Below are positions 41,897 to 48,980 of a stretch of DNA of 64,000 bases, piece by piece. The translations under genes and the position numbers were made by a program. Below the pieces are notes generated by a model. It saw only the letters and a list, made by a program, of their open reading frames with translations. It ran no database searches and had not been told where the DNA came from. Each line of letters starts with the position of its first letter. The first letter of the stretch is position 1. The stretch comes from Bacillus velezensis (lineage in GTDB: Bacteria > Bacillota > Bacilli > Bacillales > Bacillaceae), in contig NZ_LLZC01000022.1 of the NCBI RefSeq assembly GCF_001461825.1, forward strand, positions 62,001 to 126,000, read 5' to 3'.

Positions 41897-42411
41897 ATAT
41901 GTTTATCCTCCTTTTCCAGCTCCTGCTTCAATGCTTTTCTCGCCCTGTGCAGATGCGTTTTTACAGTGCCTTCCGCCATACCGGTCTGTTCAGCGATCAT
42001 AGCAATCGAGAAATCTTGAAAATAATAAAGCTGAATGGTCAGCTGTATATGTTCGTCAAGCGTTTCCAGGGCATTCCGAAGATCTATGTATTCTTCAATG
42101 TTCTTATTCTCCGCGCGCGTATCATGCTGCGGCTCAAACGGGATGACGTCTCCGTGCTTTTTCCTCATCGCAAAAATCGTATGAAGCAAAATCCGGATCA
42201 GCCACGTTTTAAAATATTTCGGCTCCTTCAGCTGCGCGATATGAAGAAAAGCCTTGTAAGCCGTTTCCTGAACAGCGTCCAGCGTATCTTCCTTGTGATG
42301 CGAATAGAGATAAGCTGTTTTATATAAAGTATCCTGGTGTGCGGTGATCAGTTTTTCAAAGGCTGCGGCATCACCTTTTTTCGCCTTTTTGATCAATCGT
42401 TCTTCCTTCAC
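41878..42411 (-). CDS. ECF (group IV) RNA polymerase sigma factor
   Basis: A 177-residue ECF sigma factor. Region 2 is at residues about 15-80 (LYKTAYLYSHHKEDTLDAVQETAYKAFLHIAQLKEPKYFKTWLIRILLHTI), and region 4 at about 118-170, with the helix-turn-helix IAMIAEQTGMAEGTVKTHLHRARKALK. GTG at 42420 opens the frame, but TAGGAGG precedes the GTG at 42411, which I use. It is not SigV (that is at the right end) nor one of the B. subtilis 168 sigmas I recall. Confidence 0.85.
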   Translation of the reverse strand: MKEERLIKKAKKGDAAAFEKLITAHQDTLYKTAYLYSHHKEDTLDAVQETAYKAFLHIAQLKEPKYFKTWLIRILLHTIFAMRKKHGDVIPFEPQHDTRAENKNIEEYIDLRNALETLDEHIQLTIQLYYFQDFSIAMIAEQTGMAEGTVKTHLHRARKALKQELEKEDKHIWKSIK

Positions 42412-42434
42412 CTTATCCACCTCCTATGCTGTTA

Positions 42435-42461
42435 GATATGAATCAAGGCAAAACGGTTTCA
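42435..42461 (-). promoter_or_regulatory. candidate autoregulatory ECF promoter
   Basis: Minus strand: TGAAAC (42456-42461) is the classical ECF -35, 15 bases before CATATC (42435-42440). It lies just upstream of the sigma gene. The -10 does not show the usual CGTC, so this is tentative. Confidence 0.45.
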
Positions 42462-42470
42462 AAAAGATGA

Positions 42471-42540
42471 AAAAAAACGCCTCAAAGTCTAATTTCGGAT
42501 AACAACGATCCGTTTTCAAACTTGAAGGTGTTTTTTATTT
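42471..42540. terminator. long imperfect terminator between the MFS gene and the ECF sigma gene
   Basis: AAAACGCCTCAAAGT pairs imperfectly with ACTTGAAGGTGTTTT, with As before and Ts after on both strands. Together with the hairpin at 42662-42702 it isolates the ECF pair from the phosphonate operon. Between 42541 and 42661 I see nothing I can assign. Confidence 0.6.
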
Positions 42541-42661
42541 GTCTAATCTTATGGTGTCAGTCCCTTAGATTAATACCTTCTTTGTTCGCCGTTCAGTCTG
42601 TATTCCTCTCCCCAAAAATATAAACACTCTTGTTTCCCATTCTGATGGGGCGCTGCTGAAA

Positions 42662-42702
42662 AGAAAAAAGCCTTTAAACCTTTGAGGTTCAAAGACTTTG
42701 CC
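42662..42702 (-). terminator. terminator of the phosphonate operon
   Basis: Nested stem CTTTGAACCTCAAAG with an outer AAAG/CTTT arm, followed by TTTTTTCTTTT on the minus strand, 26 bases after the MFS stop codon. Confidence 0.75.
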
Positions 42703-42728
42703 ATTAATTCTTCATTGTGTTAAAACAT

Positions 42729-43961
42729 TTAACTCCTATGAGATTCTGTTACATCAACTTTTGAACGTCCGCTCTTATCAAGATGTTTTTTTGCCAAAAA
42801 TAAAACCGGAATTCCCGAGGCTGTCGTTATAAAAATGATCAAAAACATATAGAAGGACCCGTTTACACCAAAAAAGGAAAGAAGAATCCCTCCCAGCCAA
42901 GGACCGATTACATTTCCTAAACGGTTAAAGCCTGCTGCTCCAAAGTATGTCCCTTTGAAGCCTGGTTTTGCAATTTCATCCACCAGCATATCAACCATCG
43001 AAAAAATCAAAACTTCCCCTATTGTGAAAAACACGACGATAGAGCCCCATATGAATGGGTTGGACGATAGCGAAAAAAATAATAAACTGAAACTAATTAA
43101 AGCATTTCCCAGAATGATTGAATGAATCGGCGGGAACTTTTTCATGATATTCACAATAGGGTATTGAACGATTAAGACGACAATTGCATTCAAAGCTAAA
43201 AGCCATGAAAATATGGTCACCCCGTCCTCTATTTTGACGGCAAAATATTGGGGCAATGTTGTAGAAAAGTGCGCATATCCGGATATTGATAATATCACTC
43301 CAAGTAATGTGATAAGAAAAACCTTGTCTTTCCTTGTCACATTAAAAGCCGTAGCAATAGTCGTTTTATTTTCTTTTCGATTGTTCTCGTCTAATTTAAA
43401 TTTTCGGAATGAAAATACGAGAGATAGACCATAAAGAAAATATGTAAAACCTGCGAACAGAAATGGGAGAGCCGTCTTGGCAGCTCCCAATCTAAGGCCT
43501 AAAAGAGGACCGAAAACTACGCCGATATTAATCGCAGTATACCGCAAATTAAACATCTTCAAACGATTTTCTTCTTTGCTTATATCGGATAGTAATGCTC
43601 TTGACGCCGGTTCAAAGATAGATTGACACAGCCCGTTAAGCGCATTGATGACAAAAAATGCGAGTACACTATCTGCAAACATAAAACTTACAAAAACAAG
43701 CGCCCAACAAAATACAGACGTTATCATCACAATTTTCCTGCCAAAAAGATCAGACAAATACCCTCCGTAAAAGCTCATTACAATCCCAGCCAGCGAACTT
43801 ACTGAAACAATGATGCCGGTCAAAGCAGGAGAAACACCTTTTACTTGTGTTAGGTAAATAGAAAGGAAGGGAATGCTCATCGAGACTGACATTCTGCTAA
43901 ACAAGGTGCCTAAAATGATATTCCAGCCCACAGGGTGAATTCTTAATCGTATGCCTTTCAA
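42729..43961 (-). CDS. MFS transporter, probable exporter of the phosphonate product
   Basis: A 410-residue major facilitator with 12 predicted membrane segments. The MFS motif A appears after segment 2 as GGYLSDLFGRK (about residues 61-71), and loop 6-7 is charged (KFKLDENNRKENK). The sequence belongs broadly to the multidrug-efflux side of the superfamily (LFSRMSVSMSIPFLSIYL at the N-terminus). As the last gene of the operon, 64 bases after the aminotransferase, it probably exports the finished compound and gives self-protection. TTG start with AGGTGG. Substrate not shown by the sequence. Confidence 0.85.
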   Translation of the reverse strand: MKGIRLRIHPVGWNIILGTLFSRMSVSMSIPFLSIYLTQVKGVSPALTGIIVSVSSLAGIVMSFYGGYLSDLFGRKIVMITSVFCWALVFVSFMFADSVLAFFVINALNGLCQSIFEPASRALLSDISKEENRLKMFNLRYTAINIGVVFGPLLGLRLGAAKTALPFLFAGFTYFLYGLSLVFSFRKFKLDENNRKENKTTIATAFNVTRKDKVFLITLLGVILSISGYAHFSTTLPQYFAVKIEDGVTIFSWLLALNAIVVLIVQYPIVNIMKKFPPIHSIILGNALISFSLLFFSLSSNPFIWGSIVVFFTIGEVLIFSMVDMLVDEIAKPGFKGTYFGAAGFNRLGNVIGPWLGGILLSFFGVNGSFYMFLIIFITTASGIPVLFLAKKHLDKSGRSKVDVTESHRS

Positions 43962-44025
43962 AAAACCACCTGCCTAAACATTAGATGCAGATATAAAGAG
44001 GCTCGTTTAAGCTTTCAGCGCTCTG

Positions 44026-45225
44026 TTATACCTTAACTGCCAGCTGAGTTGTAAAATTATTAATTCTTTTCAAAGCCTCTGTGATAAGATCCTTTGGGAT
44101 GGCAAAATTCAAACGAATGTTTTTCGGCTCTCCGAATGCTGTGCCGGGAACAGCTGACACGTGCTGTTTTTCCAACAGAAGATGACAAAATGTCTCCGCA
44201 TCAATTATTTGTTGATCTTCAAACATTGTTCCGAAAAATTGTGAAACATTCGGAAACGCATAAAAGGCTCCATTTGGTTTGGCGCATTGAATGCCTTCAA
44301 TTTGATTTAAACCATCGACTAATATATCGCGTCTTTTTTTGTATTCTTCGACCATCGACTTGTCAAAACCGTTTAAAGCAGAAATACCGGCATATTGAGA
44401 AATAGTTGACGGGCTGCCTGTAGCATGGCTTTGAAAGCTGGCAATGGCTTCGGCTATATCCGATGGGGCTGCGATATAGCCGAGCCTCCATCCAGTCATT
44501 GCAAAGACTTTGGAAAATCCATTCGTTATGATGGTCCGATTCAGCAATTCGGGAAAAATGAGCGGCAGACTGATATGCTTGCCCTCATACACAAACTGAT
44601 CATAAATCTCATCGGAAATGATAAAAATTCTAGAATAATCTTTCAACACATTTCCTAAAGCTTTCAGTTCATTTTCTGAATAAACGGACCCTGTCGGATT
44701 ATTGGGAGATGTGATAACAACAGCTTTTGTCTTAGGGGTAATTACTTCTGCAAGCTTCTCGGGTGTGATTTTAAAATTTGTAGTTTCATCACAGCTTACA
44801 ATAACAGGAACCGCCCCCGACAGTTTGATTTGTTCCGGATAAGATACCCAGTAAGGTGAAGGGAGGATAACTTCGTCGTCTTGATCACAAATTGCTTGAA
44901 AAACATTATATAGCGGCTGTTTTCCCCCGGCAGATGCAATTATTTGGTTTGGTTTATATTCTAAACCTCGTTCGTTAAGCAGATATCGCACAATGGATTC
45001 TCTTAATTCAATCAGCCCTGCTGCCGGCGTATACCCGGTTTTCCCCTTCACTATTGCCTGAATTCCTGCATATGAGGCTGTTAATGGCGGATGAAGATCC
45101 GGTTCTCCGACACTCATATTTATAATGTCTTTTCCTTCTTTTACCATTATCTTCGTTTTGGCATTTAATGACATAGTGGCCGAAGGTTTTATATTCATGA
45201 CTCTATCGGATAATCTTTTATTCAA
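44026..45225 (-). CDS. PLP-dependent aminotransferase (probable phosphonopyruvate aminotransferase)
   Basis: A 399-residue class I fold-type I aminotransferase. PLP residues are visible: the N-P pair in SPNNPTG (about 173-179), Asp-Tyr in SDEIYDQF (Asp about 205), the Schiff-base Lys in NGFSKVFAMTGWRLGY (Lys about 239) with the phosphate-binding Arg eight residues on, and a C-terminal RLNFA. The fold matches aspartate/aromatic-type enzymes. Next to PEP mutase, the likely reaction is transamination of phosphonopyruvate to phosphonoalanine; this is inferred. GGAGGCG sits seven bases before the TTG at 45225, so the upstream open codons are not used. Gap to pepM is 57 bases. Confidence 0.88.
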   Translation of the reverse strand: MNKRLSDRVMNIKPSATMSLNAKTKIMVKEGKDIINMSVGEPDLHPPLTASYAGIQAIVKGKTGYTPAAGLIELRESIVRYLLNERGLEYKPNQIIASAGGKQPLYNVFQAICDQDDEVILPSPYWVSYPEQIKLSGAVPVIVSCDETTNFKITPEKLAEVITPKTKAVVITSPNNPTGSVYSENELKALGNVLKDYSRIFIISDEIYDQFVYEGKHISLPLIFPELLNRTIITNGFSKVFAMTGWRLGYIAAPSDIAEAIASFQSHATGSPSTISQYAGISALNGFDKSMVEEYKKRRDILVDGLNQIEGIQCAKPNGAFYAFPNVSQFFGTMFEDQQIIDAETFCHLLLEKQHVSAVPGTAFGEPKNIRLNFAIPKDLITEALKRINNFTTQLAVKV

Positions 45226-45282
45226 TTCAAACGCCTCCAATGTCTTTATGGGCCATTCTTAAAATAGCACGATACAAAAACC

Positions 45283-46173
45283 TCAGTTAGCCGGCTGTCT
45301 ATGGATCAAACGCTCCAGTTGCTTCATCCCCGGAACGTCTTGAATGTCAAATATCTCATTAACGCTCACGATGTCATTTTCAATCTGCAAAGACGATTTA
45401 TTATTTATAATGCTTTCGAATGTATCATTTATAGCCTTAACAGAAGCGCGCAACGCCTGATTCGCATAGATGGAAACCTTCACTCCCAATTTCTCAAGCT
45501 GTTCCATTGAGAGCGTCGGATATTTAGTCGGAACCACAACCAACGGCGCATCCACGTCCCAATTGTTAACAAACTCAATAATTTCATCAGGCGATTGTTC
45601 TTTTGAATGAATTAAAATTGCATCTGCTCCAGCATGAACATAAGCTTTTGCTCTTGTATAGGCTTCTTCTTGACCCAATTTAGCAATTAAAGCTTCGACA
45701 CGGGCAATCAATACAAAATCGTCATTTTGCTGAGCCATCTTTGCGGCTCTAATTTTTGCGCAAAATTCTTCAGTACTGACAAGGATCTGTTGTCTGTCGT
45801 CAAATGAGTTTAATTTTGGATATACTTTATCTTCAATACAAACTCCGGCAATACCAGCAGCTTCGTATTTTTTGATCATGCGGGTGACATTGTGAATGTT
45901 CCCGTAGCCGGAATCACAGTCAGCGATGACCGGCAAATTGCATGATTCATTCATAATGACGGCGGCTTCAAGAAATTCAGTCATCGTTAATATACTGGCA
46001 TCAGGTACAGTTTGCACAGCCGAGATTCCCAAACCGCTTGCCCATACGGCATTAAATCCGTTTTTCTCTGCTAATTTGGCGCTTAAACCGTCATGAGCTC
46101 CCGCAACTTTCACCAAACTTTTACTGTCTAAAGCATCTCTAAAAATTGATGATTTTCTGTTTTTCACCATCAT
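45283..46173 (-). CDS. pepM: phosphoenolpyruvate mutase (C-P bond forming)
   Basis: A 296-residue PEP mutase/isocitrate lyase superfamily TIM barrel. The diagnostic mutase motif EDKxxxxxNS is present as EDKVYPKLNSF at residues 114-124, separating it from methylisocitrate lyases and from oxaloacetate hydrolases. The other active-site residues known from Mytilus PEP mutase are in place: Trp44-Ser46-Gly47-Leu48 (WASGL), Asp58, Asp85 and Asp87 (DCDSG), Glu114, Asn122, Arg158 (IARVEA), His189 (ILIHS). It converts PEP to phosphonopyruvate, the entry to almost all natural phosphonates. GGGGAG precedes; I use the ATG at 46173, though the adjacent ATG or GTG could serve. The gene begins about nine bases after the upstream ATP-grasp stop. 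Confidence 0.93.
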   Translation of the reverse strand: MMVKNRKSSIFRDALDSKSLVKVAGAHDGLSAKLAEKNGFNAVWASGLGISAVQTVPDASILTMTEFLEAAVIMNESCNLPVIADCDSGYGNIHNVTRMIKKYEAAGIAGVCIEDKVYPKLNSFDDRQQILVSTEEFCAKIRAAKMAQQNDDFVLIARVEALIAKLGQEEAYTRAKAYVHAGADAILIHSKEQSPDEIIEFVNNWDVDAPLVVVPTKYPTLSMEQLEKLGVKVSIYANQALRASVKAINDTFESIINNKSSLQIENDIVSVNEIFDIQDVPGMKQLERLIHRQPAN

Positions 46174-46181
46174 TCTCCCCT

Positions 46182-47393
46182 TCACCTAATGATTATTTTT
46201 ATTTTGTCAATCGCATCATGTAATGCGTGATTGACTTCTCGCTCATTTTTCCCCTTTACAATCATCCATCCTGCTCTATCGTAGCTGTTTTTGATCGGTC
46301 TGATTCTATCACCGACACTGCAATTTACATGAAAATCTACTACATTCCCCATCATTTTGAGATCGCTGATCCCTTTGATTGCGCGTACAACCCCTTGGTT
46401 CGTTTCTAAAAAATGAACGGCGCATACTTCGCTTTGAGCATGTTTCCTTTCCGGTTGATATGGGATGCCCGCCAGTTCCGCAAAAATAGGTGTATGCATA
46501 TCACATTTCATGGCGATTTCTGTAATGGTCACTATGTTGTCTCCGCCATAGCGGGTGTGTACCTCGCCAACCACAAATCCTTTATTTGTGTGATACCCTT
46601 CAATATGCAAGGGGCCAAATACGATCCCCATGGCATGAACAACTTCCTTGACCAGATTCTTATACAAATCCTGATGTTTTTCTTTATGTTTATACGGCGA
46701 TATATGCCCGGATTCTACAAAAGTCCCGGGGTATAGCAGCTTTTCGGTCACACCAAATATGTCGGCCTTGCCTTGGCAGACAACGGCTTCTATTGAAATT
46801 TCCTGCCCTTCTATAAATTCTTCGGCTAATACTGACTTCTCCTCGTCATGTTTTGAACACTCTTTAAAGCACGCCTCAATGTCCTCTTTTTTCTCAACTT
46901 TTATGACGCCTATACTGCCTTGCTGAGATCTCGGCTTTAAAATGATAGGATGTTGAGATGTATTCCAAAAATCGTATACGTCTTCCACGCTCCTGCACAA
47001 TCCAAAATCGGGAGAGTTTAGTCCTGCCTTTTTTAAAAGCCGGCGCGTTGTATATTTATCAAGGCATGCTTGCACCACAGACGGAGGATTTCCTTTTAAA
47101 TGAAATGCCTGCTGAAGTTTGGATACATTGAATAAGCCGGCTTCTTTGAAAGTAAATATGGCATCTAAAGGCTCTTTGTCATGGATTTCTTTAGCGACTG
47201 AGAATAGATTCTCATGATTGGTATAATCTAATGCGATTTTTTGGTCAGCTTCCTTTATTAAATGCTCATATTTTTTTAATGAAGCTTCTGTATCTCCTAA
47301 TAAGACGTCAAAACCAAGTTGTTTTGCCCTCGTAACGGCCTTCTCAATATGCGTTTCAGGAATCCCGATCAGGAACAGTCTTTTCCTCTCCAT
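46182..47393 (-). CDS. ATP-grasp ligase B (probable amino acid/peptide ligase)
   Basis: A 403-residue ATP-grasp enzyme, of the BacD/L-amino acid ligase and carbamoyl-phosphate-synthase-like group. An N-terminal Rossmann-type lid (RLFLIGIPETHIEKAVTRAKQLG, residues 4-26) is followed by the ATP-binding part PIILKPRSQQGSIGVIKVEK (about residues 149-168), the loop LAEEFIEGQEISIEAVV, and the metal-binding GEVHTRYGGDN (about 280-290), where the second Glu/Asn ligands of this family sit. No known substrate can be read from the sequence. It overlaps ATP-grasp A by 38 bases, so the two must be translated together. Probably forms an amide bond in a phosphonopeptide. Confidence 0.85.
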   Translation of the reverse strand: MERKRLFLIGIPETHIEKAVTRAKQLGFDVLLGDTEASLKKYEHLIKEADQKIALDYTNHENLFSVAKEIHDKEPLDAIFTFKEAGLFNVSKLQQAFHLKGNPPSVVQACLDKYTTRRLLKKAGLNSPDFGLCRSVEDVYDFWNTSQHPIILKPRSQQGSIGVIKVEKKEDIEACFKECSKHDEEKSVLAEEFIEGQEISIEAVVCQGKADIFGVTEKLLYPGTFVESGHISPYKHKEKHQDLYKNLVKEVVHAMGIVFGPLHIEGYHTNKGFVVGEVHTRYGGDNIVTITEIAMKCDMHTPIFAELAGIPYQPERKHAQSEVCAVHFLETNQGVVRAIKGISDLKMMGNVVDFHVNCSVGDRIRPIKNSYDRAGWMIVKGKNEREVNHALHDAIDKIKIIIR

Positions 47394-48618
47394 TGATGAA
47401 ACACCTCACTTGAGATAAAGCATTTTCAGCATATTCGATCGCTTTTTCTGTATCTTCAGCTTCTGTGATGACATAAGCAATCCGGGAATCATGAAACTTT
47501 TCAGGCGGCAGGCCAACATGATCGCCCGGCTGCTTTTCTAAAACAAATTCAACGACCCCGGGCATTTCTTTGATCGATTCGACACCTTCCCACTTTTCTA
47601 TCACACCAGCACGGTCTGCAATTAAAAACCTGACGCAGGCAGCTCTTCTTTTCGAAGCTTCAAAGCTTATTGTTTCTCCTAATACAGCCAATAGGTTTGC
47701 GCGCGTTATATTTATACCTTTGGCTAGAGGAACCAAATGGGTAGTAATAAAATCGCCGCCCAGACGACCGTTGATCTCGATAATCTTGCACCCTTTCTCT
47801 GTGATCATGACCTCGGCATGAAAACCACAATTGTTCAGCTCCAAAGCTTTTATCCCTTCACTGGTGATGTGGAATAATTCACGTTCCACAGCCTCCGGCA
47901 GCCTGGCGGGAAATGCATGCTGGTATTCTTCGAAATACTGATCCGTCCATTTTTCAGTAACACCTGCAAAGTGAATGACTCCGTCGGAAATCACTCCCTC
48001 AATGCTGACTTCTTGTCCGTTCATAAACTCTTCAACAATATACTCGTTTTGATAAAAAGAAAACATTTTATCGTTTTCCGGCACCGCAGCGTTTAACAGC
48101 TGCTGATATGCGCGATTTAAATCTTCAGGCTTTGATATTCGGAATACGCCTTTACTGGCAGAAGCACCCACAGGTTTAACGATCAATGGGTATTCCATAT
48201 CAATGCTTGCATGATATAATTCGGTCCAATTTGTAAATTTGCAATATTTTGGATGAGGAACTTGTGCGCGGTTCAAAAATTGACGCATCTTCCATTTATT
48301 TCGAGCCCGTTCTGCCGCTTCCACCGGACTGCCCTTTAAGTTAAGTTCCCGGGCAGTTACCGCCACCGGAACCACATCTCTATCCCAGAATGTAATGACT
48401 CCATCAAAAGGATTTTCTTTGGCAGTTTCCTTCAGAACAGCTATAGTCTCATCAATCTGATAAGTATTTGCGGAAATGTAATGGTCAACGAATGGCCGCG
48501 ACCATTCAGGCAGTTCAGGGCCGACAACAGAAACCGTCAAGCCCAAATTTTTAGCAGTCTCCAAAGTAGAAATTTTTTTAATATAAGTAGCATTAAAAAA
48601 TAAAATATGTTTTTCCAT
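47356..48618 (-). CDS. ATP-grasp ligase A (probable amino acid/peptide ligase)
   Basis: A 420-residue ATP-grasp enzyme, first gene of the phosphonate operon. Lid region ILFFNATYIKKISTLETAKNLG; ATP-binding segment PLIVKPVGASASKGVFRIS (about residues 143-161); EYIVEEFMNGQEVSIEGV (about 192-209); C-terminal IIEINGRLGGDF (about 273-284), the Glu/Asn/Arg triad that binds Mg and ATP. It is only moderately similar to ligase B, so the two probably take different substrates. ATG at 48618 with AGAGG upstream. In vitro products cannot be read from the sequence. Confidence 0.85.
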   Translation of the reverse strand: MEKHILFFNATYIKKISTLETAKNLGLTVSVVGPELPEWSRPFVDHYISANTYQIDETIAVLKETAKENPFDGVITFWDRDVVPVAVTARELNLKGSPVEAAERARNKWKMRQFLNRAQVPHPKYCKFTNWTELYHASIDMEYPLIVKPVGASASKGVFRISKPEDLNRAYQQLLNAAVPENDKMFSFYQNEYIVEEFMNGQEVSIEGVISDGVIHFAGVTEKWTDQYFEEYQHAFPARLPEAVERELFHITSEGIKALELNNCGFHAEVMITEKGCKIIEINGRLGGDFITTHLVPLAKGINITRANLLAVLGETISFEASKRRAACVRFLIADRAGVIEKWEGVESIKEMPGVVEFVLEKQPGDHVGLPPEKFHDSRIAYVITEAEDTEKAIEYAENALSQVRCFINGEEKTVPDRDS

Positions 48619-48661
48619 CCTTCCGAGCCTCTTTCAACATTTTTTTCTGCAAATTAGAAAC

Positions 48662-48693
48662 CTTCTGCGTTTCTAAAGAACTGAATGCAGAAG
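48662..48693 (-). repeat. inverted repeat in the operon leader
   Basis: Perfect 7-bp arms CTTCTGC (48662-48668) and GCAGAAG (48687-48693) 18 bases apart, about 45 bases before the ATP-grasp A start. No T-run follows, so it is not a simple terminator. Confidence 0.55.
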
Positions 48694-48749
48694 ATAAAAA
48701 ACCCCTTGGAAAACTCAAACCATCATATGTTTTATTTGTATATATTCAT

Positions 48750-48772
48750 AATAACATACATTATTTGTTATT
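48750..48772. promoter_or_regulatory. candidate operator: palindrome upstream of the phosphonate operon
   Basis: Arms AATAACA (48750-48756) and TGTTATT (48766-48772) are perfect inverted copies 9 bases apart, typical of a regulator dimer site. The regulator is not in the cluster and is unknown. Confidence 0.45.
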
Positions 48773-48814
48773 AAATGAATATTTTATGAATTCAGTTTTA
48801 TTAGAAAAAATGAA

Positions 48815-48841
48815 ATTATAGGGAGAATATTAGGAATACAA
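48815..48841 (-). promoter_or_regulatory. weak candidate promoter of the phosphonate operon
   Basis: Minus strand: perfect TATAAT (48815-48820) but a poor, close -35 TTGTAT (48836-48841, 15-base spacer). It would give a leader of about 190 bases, containing both inverted repeats. Confidence 0.35.
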
Positions 48842-48933
48842 CTGATTAAAAAACTCGAATATATAAAAAACTGCTGCACATCTTCTCCGGTGTTAATGAT
48901 AAAAGGCCCATTATTCCTAGAACCATGTAAATT

Positions 48934-48977
48934 AAAAAAGCCTCAAATCTTTATAAATAAAAGATTTGAGGCTTTTC
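48934..48977 (-). terminator. terminator of guaA
   Basis: AAGCCTCAAATCTTT/AAAGATTTGAGGCTT stem with Ts on the minus strand, and As on the other side; effective after guaA. Confidence 0.92.
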
Positions 48978-48980
48978 TCA

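Larger units (their letters stand above)
48619..48933. other. AT-rich leader of the phosphonate operon
   Basis: About 315 bases with no gene on either strand. It holds a 23-base inverted repeat (48750-48772), a second inverted repeat (48662-48693) and a candidate promoter. The composition is markedly AT-rich compared with the flanking purine genes. Confidence 0.7.

Noticed and set aside
45283-46173. Reading pepM as methylisocitrate or isocitrate lyase
   Set aside because: It has EDKxxxxxNS instead of the KKCGH-type catalytic motif of the lyases, and it sits beside ATP-grasp and aminotransferase genes.
42729-48618. Bacilysin or rhizocticin cluster
   Set aside because: None of the BacA/B/C/E or rhizocticin-specific decarboxylase and hydroxylase genes are seen; the ATP-grasp ligases resemble BacD only in fold.
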